NCBI GenBank assembly: GCA_937896505.1
Contig: CALBNP010000113.1
Location: 1 to 11,912, forward strand
Direction: 5' to 3'
Source: an uncultured Bacteroidales bacterium
Lineage (GTDB): Bacteria; Bacteroidota; Bacteroidia; Bacteroidales; F082
DNA length: 11,912 nt
Part shown: piece by piece, positions 6,119 through 11,912 of the stretch
Numbering within the stretch: position 1 is the first letter of the stretch
How the letters are laid out: each line of letters starts with the position of its first letter
Made by a program: the position numbers and the translations under genes
The notes under the pieces: generated by a model
Databases searched by the model: none
What the model was told of the DNA's origin: nothing
Seen by the model: the letters and a program-made list of their open reading frames with translations, nothing else

Positions 6119-6132
6119 CCTCAAGGACGAGG
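6119..6132. terminator. Weak hairpin in the convergent gap
   Basis: CCTC (6119-6122) pairs with GAGG (6129-6132) around a 6-nt loop; TTTT follows on the plus strand and AAAAA precedes it on the minus strand reading. The gap between the two convergent genes is only 22 nt. The stem is only 4 bp, so this is a poor terminator; it is listed because it is the only candidate. Confidence 0.2.
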
Positions 6133-6135
6133 TTT

Positions 6136-7350
6136 TCACTTCACTTTTACGTCGAAGCCTGACCAATCCTTGGTTTCGGTCAGCAGTTCGTAATAATAGC
6201 AAATGTTCTCTTCCATTATGTTCTCGCCATCGACGGAGACGATTTGGTCGCCCACCTCGAAACGTTCATGCCCATCCAGCAAGCGAGTTGTGATTTTCAA
6301 TGTGCCATCAGACGTTGTCAATGCATAATTTCGTGTGGGATAAATAATCGTGTCGGAAACATGTGGCTTTGCATACAATTTATAAGTTTGATCAGTTTTC
6401 ACATGGTTCTCGTCATAATAAGCCTGAAGCCTTATAATCCAATCAAATCTTTTAATATACTGAATACCAACATTATTGAAGGCAAGATTCTCACCAAGAT
6501 ACATCACCGGAACCGTTTCCTCACGTCCTGCAAATTCAACCATATTTTCAGGTGCCACCACAAAATGCTGCTTCTCGGTAATTCCTCCAACTGCAATGCC
6601 GTATGAACCTTCATACAACAAGTCAGTTTCAGCATGATTTTCAATTCTTTGTTCATCTTTAATAAGAATTCCGCCACCATTTCCTGTATCAAAAACACAT
6701 TCGTATTCAACACCATTGACAACTGGATAGACAAAGAAGACATTCATCATTTTGTCAAACCTGCACTTCACCGGAAGGTATTCAGTGGTATCAATCACCG
6801 ACATGTCATGGATATAAAATATTCGGTTATTAGTAAAATCAAACGCACAAGGAGGCATGGCCAAGCTAAGGAATCCCATGATGTCATAACTACCAATAGA
6901 AGGTTCATTATCACATGAATGGGCCTGTTCGATAAGCATGGCATTGCCGTAATGGTCAACCACACACATAGGTGTTTCGATATGCACTGGTATAGGCGAC
7001 ATGTTTACCTTTGTCTTCTTGTCAGCACCCATGAGAGGAATCCGATAGAACTTCATCCCTTCGGGTTGAGACTCTTTGGTGTAAAACTGAATTGCAGGAG
7101 AGCCACAACCTGAATCGTAAAGCACAGTATCCTCAACCCCATTGACTGTAGCTTTCATCAACATTTGGTTTTGCTTATTGATGACAAAATAAATCGTGTC
7201 ATTATCCACTTCCTTATTAAAGTTGTATGAGCGTTGTCCGCTGTCAATCTTCATCATTTGTTTTGCATAGCCAACGATGCCATTGCATGAAGTCATTGCT
7301 ACAGTCGCTACAATGAACAAAATACTTTTCACTAATTTTCTCATAATCAT
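6136..7350 (-). CDS. Retropepsin-like aspartic protease lipoprotein with PDZ-like C-terminus
   Basis: This is a 404-aa lipoprotein (signal MIMRKLVKSILFIVATVAMTSC, lipobox ending at Cys22). It has two clan AA catalytic signatures in one chain: DSG at residues 79-81 (TVLYDSGCGSP) followed by the hydrophobic-glycine motif IMGFLSL (157-163), and DTG at 221-223 (CVFDTGNGGG) followed by YIKRFDWIIRL (298-308). Two half-sites in one chain would form a single-chain retropepsin-like active site. The C-terminal part (about 345-404, with HERFEVGDQIVSVDGENI) looks like a PDZ domain. The protease would face the periplasm or the surface. A start at Met3 (7344) is possible. It lies 14 nt after the 7TM-HD gene on the same strand, so the two are probably one unit. 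Substrate unknown. The PDZ call is weaker than the protease call. Confidence 0.82.
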   Translation of the reverse strand: MIMRKLVKSILFIVATVAMTSCNGIVGYAKQMMKIDSGQRSYNFNKEVDNDTIYFVINKQNQMLMKATVNGVEDTVLYDSGCGSPAIQFYTKESQPEGMKFYRIPLMGADKKTKVNMSPIPVHIETPMCVVDHYGNAMLIEQAHSCDNEPSIGSYDIMGFLSLAMPPCAFDFTNNRIFYIHDMSVIDTTEYLPVKCRFDKMMNVFFVYPVVNGVEYECVFDTGNGGGILIKDEQRIENHAETDLLYEGSYGIAVGGITEKQHFVVAPENMVEFAGREETVPVMYLGENLAFNNVGIQYIKRFDWIIRLQAYYDENHVKTDQTYKLYAKPHVSDTIIYPTRNYALTTSDGTLKITTRLLDGHERFEVGDQIVSVDGENIMEENICYYYELLTETKDWSGFDVKVK

Positions 7351-7364
7351 TTCATTACAGGTTA

Positions 7365-9425
7365 TTATTTATCAGGATAAGCAATCCTGACGTGATAGAT
7401 ATTCTGGATTTTTTTCTTCAGGACATTGCGGATGATTTCGAAATCGCGCAACGTGAGGTCGGTATTCTTGAACTGACCAGCTTCAATCTGCTTGTTGATG
7501 ATATTGTCAACCAAAGTATTGATTTTCAATTCATCAGGTTCTTTAAGGCTGTGCGAAGCGGCTTCAACCGAATCGCAAATCATGAGCACGGCAGTCTCGC
7601 GCGAGAAAGGCTCCGGACCATGATAGGTGAAATCGGAAAGATCGATTTCCTCTTCCGGTCGGAGTTTTCTCTCCTTTCCGAGGAAGAAATCGGTTTGTCG
7701 CGTTCCGTGGTGAGTGCGGATGAAGTCAATAATCTGTTCGGGCAGTTGCGCCTTGCGCGCCAATTCGATGCCGTCGGTGACATGCGAGATGATGATTTGG
7801 GCGCTCTCGACATTCGAAAGGTCATCGTGCGGGCTATACGCTCCATGTTGGTTTTCAGTAAAGTACATTGGATTTGTAAGTTTCCCGACATCGTGATACA
7901 TGGCACCCGTACGAGCCAAAATCGAGTCGCCACCAATGGCGATAAGCACCTCTTCCGCGAGGTTGGCCACCTGAGTAGAATGCTGGAACGTGCCTGGAGC
8001 TTCATTCGACAAGCGGCGCAACAACGGATTGTTGGTGTTGCAAAGTTCCATCAGCGTCAGCGAAGTGGTGAAGCCAAAGAGTTTCTCAAACGCGATGATG
8101 ACAGGCTGGGCCAACATGGTGAATAGCGCATTCAGCGCCAGCAAAGCCACATTGAACCAGTTGATTTCGGATGCCGTCAGCATGGTAAATGCAATATAGA
8201 CAACGATATAGCTTACGAAAACCAGAATAGCGGTTTGGAAGAACTTTCGGCGCGATAAATAATCCGACATGCTGAAAATCGTAACCAACGTGACGACCAA
8301 CTGCATGAAAATGTATTGGAAAGGATTTGGGACCACTATCGAAATCAGCATGATGGCGAAAACCTGGACACCAAAGGCCAAAGGCAAACTGAAAAACGAG
8401 CCCACCATAACCGTTAATATACTCACGGGAACGATTAAGATGAACGCCGGATTCAGTTTCACGACCAGATAGCACGGGATCACCACCAGAATCACAAGGA
8501 AAAGCAACACATTGATATTGCGCAATTCGGCAAACACTTTCTTGTGCATCTTCTTGATGTAGATGCCCATCATGAAGAAAAGCAAAGCCACGAAAAACAA
8601 CTGGCTCACCCACATCAGAACGGAATCTTTCTGAGAAAATGAATGCTGGGCATATTCGCGTTGCAACGAATTGAGGATGGCGAAGTTACGTTCATTCACC
8701 ACCTCGCCTTCCGAGATGATAAGCTCGTCGCGCTGCACCATGCCACTCGTCGGCATCACCGCCTCAATTGCCTTTTCACGCTCCTTTTGCGTTAGCGCAG
8801 CATCATAAAAGACGCTCTGACGCAAAGCGCTCTTCAACAGCGAATTGACCATTTCGACATCCACATCCTCAGCAGCAGTCCCAATCATTCCTTCAGCAGC
8901 TTCCATAGCTGAATTTAAGTTATAGAAATCGCCATATTTCACCTTGCGCAGCTTGTTGTTTCTGATGACAAGCACGGGATTCTCCGCTGTCAAATCTTCT
9001 ACGGCCTTATCGTATGCCACAATTCCCTGACTTTCAATCGAGTCAAATACTTTCAGCAAACACTGCAAGGTTTGTTCCTTATCGAATTTCTGTCTTTCAT
9101 TCCACTGCGATTCAAAATTTGAAACCAAGACGTTGCCCGTCGCAAAAATCTCCGACTCGTCGAAACTGAAAATCGGCACAACTGATTTTGCAGCATTCTC
9201 ACACTCAGCAAGATAGACTTCATTGCTTTTGTAAATCGGGAAATCAAAAGGTGCATACAGCGTTTCGTGCTGCCAAGGCTTCGACATGAAATATTCATAC
9301 TTAAACTTGCCCTCGCGAGGCATGAGAGCAAACACTATTATCGTAGCCAGCACGAAAGCCAACCATTTGGCCAACTCATAGTAATTATGGCGAAAGCCAT
9401 CAAATATTTTTCTTACAAACCTCAT
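7365..9425 (-). CDS. 7TM-HD family phosphodiesterase, PgpH type (probable cyclic-di-AMP hydrolase)
   Basis: A 686-aa inner-membrane enzyme. The layout is an N-terminal membrane helix (about 20-36), an extracytoplasmic 7TMR-HDED-type region (about 38-266), a block of seven membrane helices (about 268-447), and a cytoplasmic HD domain. HD motif residues are His482 (FQHSTQVANLAEEV), His511-Asp512 (MYHDVGK), His548 (IISHVTDG), His572-His573 (IRTHHG) and Asp618 (MICDSVEA). This arrangement is that of PgpH, which hydrolyses cyclic-di-AMP; that substrate is an inference from the family. I chose ATG at 9425 over TTG at 9431, which lies two codons upstream and gives MKMRF. It is the first gene of a minus-strand unit whose second gene is an aspartic protease lipoprotein. 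It diverges from the NlpC/P60 gene. Confidence 0.9.
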   Translation of the reverse strand: MRFVRKIFDGFRHNYYELAKWLAFVLATIIVFALMPREGKFKYEYFMSKPWQHETLYAPFDFPIYKSNEVYLAECENAAKSVVPIFSFDESEIFATGNVLVSNFESQWNERQKFDKEQTLQCLLKVFDSIESQGIVAYDKAVEDLTAENPVLVIRNNKLRKVKYGDFYNLNSAMEAAEGMIGTAAEDVDVEMVNSLLKSALRQSVFYDAALTQKEREKAIEAVMPTSGMVQRDELIISEGEVVNERNFAILNSLQREYAQHSFSQKDSVLMWVSQLFFVALLFFMMGIYIKKMHKKVFAELRNINVLLFLVILVVIPCYLVVKLNPAFILIVPVSILTVMVGSFFSLPLAFGVQVFAIMLISIVVPNPFQYIFMQLVVTLVTIFSMSDYLSRRKFFQTAILVFVSYIVVYIAFTMLTASEINWFNVALLALNALFTMLAQPVIIAFEKLFGFTTSLTLMELCNTNNPLLRRLSNEAPGTFQHSTQVANLAEEVLIAIGGDSILARTGAMYHDVGKLTNPMYFTENQHGAYSPHDDLSNVESAQIIISHVTDGIELARKAQLPEQIIDFIRTHHGTRQTDFFLGKERKLRPEEEIDLSDFTYHGPEPFSRETAVLMICDSVEAASHSLKEPDELKINTLVDNIINKQIEAGQFKNTDLTLRDFEIIRNVLKKKIQNIYHVRIAYPDK

Positions 9426-9448
9426 TTTCAATATTTTAAATAAATAAT

Positions 9449-9456
9449 CAAACTAA
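9449..9456 (-). promoter_or_regulatory. Candidate -7 box for the 7TM-HD gene
   Basis: The minus strand reads TTAGTTTG, one mismatch from TAnnTTTG, 23 nt before the ATG. The surroundings are extremely AT-rich and no clear -33 box is seen, so this is tentative. Confidence 0.3.
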
Positions 9457-9506
9457 TAAAATTTTGCTAAAATAAAAATAAAAAACACTGCCAACAAAAT
9501 TTCGCA

Positions 9507-9514
9507 CAATTTTG
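9507..9514 (+). promoter_or_regulatory. Candidate -7 box for the NlpC/P60 gene
   Basis: CAATTTTG is one mismatch from TAnnTTTG and ends 14 nt before the ATG at 9529, which would give a leader of under 10 nt. A second candidate, TAATTTAG (9517-9524), would make the message leaderless. Neither has a clear -33 box. Confidence 0.3.
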
Positions 9515-9528
9515 TTTAATTTAGCGGC

Positions 9529-10248
9529 ATGAAAAGAGGAATCTGCACACAGTCGGCCATCGCCATGAAGAGAGAAAACAGCCACGCCTCCGAAATGGTC
9601 AGCCAATTGCTATTTAACGAATTATATACCATTTTGGACGAACTCGATGGCTGGACGCTCATCCGCACCGAACACGACCAATACGAAGGCTGGATATGGA
9701 CAAAACAGAGCCATGTCATCAGTGAAGAGGAATTCGAGCAGCTGAAGGCCTTCACGACCTACATCACCGACAAGCCCATCGTTGAAATGAAAGGCACGCT
9801 ACTCAGCTTTGGCACCCCACTCTACGCACCTTATGCCGACGCAAAAGCGATGCCAGCAGTTTTCGACCCACAACTGATGATCGCCAACGCCAAGAAACTC
9901 TTGGGAGTTCCTTACCTTTGGGGCGGTCGCACGGTGATGGGCATCGACTGTTCGGGCTTCGTACAGCTATGCGCCCGCAGTGCAGGTCTAATCCTCCCTC
10001 GCGACGCCTCGCAGCAAGCCCAATGCGGCGAGGTGGTGTATTTCCTCCAAGAGACGCAACCCGGCGACCTCGCCTTCTTCGGCAACGACGAGGGACGCAT
10101 TACCCATGTGGGCATCCTCTTCGGTGACGAACAAATCATCCACGCCTCCGGCAAGGTCCGCATCGACTACCTCGACCAGACAGGCATATTTAATAAGGAG
10201 ACCGGGATGCACACGCATCAGTTGGTTGGAATCAAGAGGATGATTTGA
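9529..10248 (+). CDS. SH3-containing NlpC/P60 family peptidase
   Basis: This is a 239-aa cysteine peptidase that should cut bonds involving D-glutamyl-diamino acid in peptidoglycan stem peptides. The catalytic domain starts near residue 115; the nucleophile is Cys141 in GIDCSGFVQLC, the histidine is His193 in RITHVGILFG, and the third polar residue is His205 in IIHASGKVRIDYL. The preceding GVPYLWGGRT motif is the family hallmark. Residues 1-65 (GICTQSAIAMKRENSHASEMVSQLLF, then GWTLIRTEHDQYEGWI) form an SH3-type domain. The start at 9529 is kept because the GIC opening and SEMVSQLLF are part of this domain. No signal peptide or lipobox is visible, so it may act on recycled muropeptides in the cytoplasm, like YkfC-type enzymes; this is an inference. 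It stands alone, divergent from the 7TM-HD gene and followed by pruA. Confidence 0.9.
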   Translation: MKRGICTQSAIAMKRENSHASEMVSQLLFNELYTILDELDGWTLIRTEHDQYEGWIWTKQSHVISEEEFEQLKAFTTYITDKPIVEMKGTLLSFGTPLYAPYADAKAMPAVFDPQLMIANAKKLLGVPYLWGGRTVMGIDCSGFVQLCARSAGLILPRDASQQAQCGEVVYFLQETQPGDLAFFGNDEGRITHVGILFGDEQIIHASGKVRIDYLDQTGIFNKETGMHTHQLVGIKRMI

Positions 10249-10277
10249 TTAGAAATTTATCACCACATCCACAAAAT

Positions 10278-10310
10278 TTTGCGTTTCGATATAAAAATAA
10301 ACTATATTTG
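10278..10310 (+). promoter_or_regulatory. Promoter of pruA
   Basis: TTTG (10278-10281) and TATATTTG (10303-10310) are separated by 21 nt, a good match to the Bacteroidota -33/-7 arrangement (TTTG, about 19-21 nt, TAnnTTTG). The -7 box ends 41 nt before the ATG at 10352. This is the clearest promoter in the window and indicates that pruA is transcribed apart from the NlpC/P60 gene. Confidence 0.7.
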
Positions 10311-10351
10311 CCCTTTCAAAATCGTAATTACTAATTTAAAAAAGCATTATA

Positions 10352-11912
10352 ATGAACAACGCACTGATCACATTTGCCAAGCCTGCGAACGAACCCGTAA
10401 AGGCTTACAAACCAGGAAGTCCTGAACGCATCGAACTTCAGAAGGAACTTGAACGTCAATCGAACGAAATCGTCGAAATCCCATCCATCATCGGAGGCAA
10501 GGAAGTACGCACCGGCGACATGGGCGAAGTGGTGATGCCACACGACCATAAGCACGTCATCGCCCGTTACCACAAGGTCGGCGAGAAGGAAGTGCAGATG
10601 GCTATCGACGCCGCACAAGCCGCCAAGAAGGAATGGGAAAACACACCTTGGGACGAACGCGCTGCCATCATGGCCCGCATCGGCGAAATGCTCGCTACCA
10701 AATATCGCGCCCGCATCAACGCAGCCACCATGCTCGGTCAGTCGAAGAACTGCTTCCAAGCCGAAATCGACTCGGCTTGCGAAACCATCGACTTCTTCCG
10801 TTACAACAACTACTATGCAAGCAAGCTCTACGCCGAGCAGCCTGCATCGGCCAACGACCAGCTGAACCGCACCGAATACCGTCCTCTCGAAGGATTCGTG
10901 TTCGCCATCACTCCTTTCAACTTCACTTCTATCGCTTCGAACCTCAACATGACTCCTGCCTTGATGGGTAACACCACCATCTGGAAACCATCCACCACCG
11001 CCCTGTTGTCGAACTATACCGACATGCGCATCTTCATGGAAGCTGGTCTGCCTGCAGGCGTCGTCAACTTCCTGCCTGGTAAGGGCAGCCTCATCAGCGG
11101 TGTGGCTCTGAAAGACAAGAACTTCAACGCCATCCACTTCACGGGCAGCACCAACACCTTCAAGAACTTGTGGAAGACCACGGGCCAGAACCTCGACCTC
11201 TACAAGGCATATCCGCGCTTGGTGGGTGAAACCGGCGGCAAGGACTTCATCTTCGTCCACAACTCAGCCGACCCGCAAGAAGTTGCCGTGGCCATCGTCC
11301 GCGGTGCCTTCGAATTCCAAGGCCAGAAGTGCTCAGCCGCTTCACGCGCCTACATCCCAACATCAATGTGGAACGACGTGAAGAACCGCGTTGGCGACAT
11401 GATGAGCACCATCAAGATGGGCGACGTGAAGGACTTCTCCAACTACGTCAACGCCGTCATCGACGAAGCCTCATTCGACAACTGCAAGGGCTACATCGAC
11501 CGCGCACAAGCTTCAGTTGATGCTGAAATCGTGTTCGGTGGTCACTGCGACAAGACCGTCGGCTACTTCGTTGAGCCTACCGTCATCCTCGCCAAGACAC
11601 CTAAATACGAAAGCATGGTGGAAGAAATCTTCGGACCTATCATTACCATCTACGTCTATGACGACAACAAGTTCGAAGAAACCCTCGACCTCTGCGACCA
11701 ATCATCACCATATGCCCTCACCGGCGCCTTCTTCGGCAACTGTCTGAAGGCTCAGAAGATTGCCAACGACAAGCTGCGTCACGCTGCCGGCAACTACTAC
11801 GTCAACGACAAGCCCACTGGCGCTGTTGTCGGTATGCAACCATTCGGCGGTGCCCGTGCATCAGGCACCAACGACAAGGCCGGCGGCCTGTGGAACCTCA
11901 TCCGCTGGACCA
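10352..11912 (+). CDS. pruA: L-glutamate gamma-semialdehyde dehydrogenase, 3' end cut by window
   Basis: This aldehyde dehydrogenase oxidises L-glutamate gamma-semialdehyde (in equilibrium with pyrroline-5-carboxylate) to glutamate using NAD+, the last step of proline degradation. The first 520 residues are visible, with no stop before the window end. Catalytic Cys327 lies in FEFQGQKCSAASRAYIP and the general base Glu293 in LVGETGGKDF. Also visible are the NAD-site segments AITPFNF, TIWKPS and FTGSTNTF, and the late motif PFGGARASGTNDKAG. The sequence resembles the stand-alone ALDH4A1-like type, not the bifunctional PutA. Such enzymes are about 540 residues, so roughly 20 residues are missing. 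The start MNNALITFAKPANEPVKAY agrees with the family. It has its own strong promoter. Codon choice is GC-rich at third positions relative to the neighbours, consistent with high expression. Confidence 0.95.
   Translation, partial: MNNALITFAKPANEPVKAYKPGSPERIELQKELERQSNEIVEIPSIIGGKEVRTGDMGEVVMPHDHKHVIARYHKVGEKEVQMAIDAAQAAKKEWENTPWDERAAIMARIGEMLATKYRARINAATMLGQSKNCFQAEIDSACETIDFFRYNNYYASKLYAEQPASANDQLNRTEYRPLEGFVFAITPFNFTSIASNLNMTPALMGNTTIWKPSTTALLSNYTDMRIFMEAGLPAGVVNFLPGKGSLISGVALKDKNFNAIHFTGSTNTFKNLWKTTGQNLDLYKAYPRLVGETGGKDFIFVHNSADPQEVAVAIVRGAFEFQGQKCSAASRAYIPTSMWNDVKNRVGDMMSTIKMGDVKDFSNYVNAVIDEASFDNCKGYIDRAQASVDAEIVFGGHCDKTVGYFVEPTVILAKTPKYESMVEEIFGPIITIYVYDDNKFEETLDLCDQSSPYALTGAFFGNCLKAQKIANDKLRHAAGNYYVNDKPTGAVVGMQPFGGARASGTNDKAGGLWNLIRWT

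Noticed and set aside
7392..8126. 244-aa plus-strand open frame inside the 7TM-HD gene
   Set aside because: It is antisense to the conserved HD domain and its translation has no recognisable motif.
10331..11260. 309-aa minus-strand open frame across the start of pruA
   Set aside because: It is the antisense of a highly conserved, well-recognised dehydrogenase gene with GC-biased codons, which keep the opposite frame open. Its translation is rich in V, E, G and H without any domain.
1..11912. CRISPR array, tRNA, rRNA, transposase, toxin-antitoxin or defence system
   Set aside because: No regularly spaced direct repeats with unique spacers, no tRNA cloverleaf, and no transposase, nuclease or antitoxin motifs were found in either strand. 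The repeats present are short palindromic elements.

Overview
The window reads as chromosomal DNA of a member of the order Bacteroidales (Bacteroidota). The evidence is lipoprotein signal peptides of the MKKK...LLTSC type, a DUF5723-like outer-membrane barrel, a single-chain clan AA aspartic protease lipoprotein, TAnnTTTG-type -7 promoter boxes, A-rich leaders without clear Shine-Dalgarno sites, and several short palindromic dispersed-repeat families of the kind common in this phylum. No phage, plasmid, CRISPR, transposase, rRNA or tRNA gene is visible. The genes look like ordinary housekeeping and envelope genes; the more unusual content lies in the intergenic repeats.

Layout: (1) 1-380 holds the possible tail of a plus-strand gene and a gene-free stretch with two 24-nt palindromes and a third inverted repeat. 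(2) 381-4546, minus strand, is a tightly packed three-gene unit read as hutI (imidazolonepropionase), a 506-aa lipoprotein, then a DUF5723-like outer-membrane protein, with gaps of 11 and 3 nt. (3) 4547-4941 is a 395-nt divergent intergenic region with several repeats: a G-rich degenerate microrepeat, one copy of a 16-nt CTTCGACTCCGCTCAG element, and two oppositely oriented hairpin elements that share loop sequences but have different stems. (4) 4942-6113, plus strand, holds a secreted thioredoxin-like protein and a WbqC-like protein whose stop and start overlap (TAATG); the WbqC-like gene carries two in-frame copies of the same CTTCG[A/G]CTCCGCTCAG element. (5) 6136-9425, minus strand, holds a 7TM-HD phosphodiesterase (PgpH type) followed 14 nt later by an aspartic protease lipoprotein with a PDZ-like tail. 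(6) 9529-10248, plus strand, is an SH3-NlpC/P60 peptidase. (7) 10352 to the window end, plus strand, is L-glutamate-gamma-semialdehyde dehydrogenase (pruA), cut by the window edge about 20 residues before its expected C-terminus.

Functionally, HutI (histidine breakdown) and PruA (proline breakdown) both feed glutamate. The remaining genes concern the envelope: exported lipoproteins, an outer-membrane barrel, a periplasmic thioredoxin, a peptidoglycan peptidase and a probable cyclic-di-AMP phosphodiesterase. The strongest leads for a second look are the paired hairpin elements at 4762-4874, whose stems differ by compensating changes while the loops and internal bulge are kept, and the expansion of the WbqC-like protein by a dispersed repeat.
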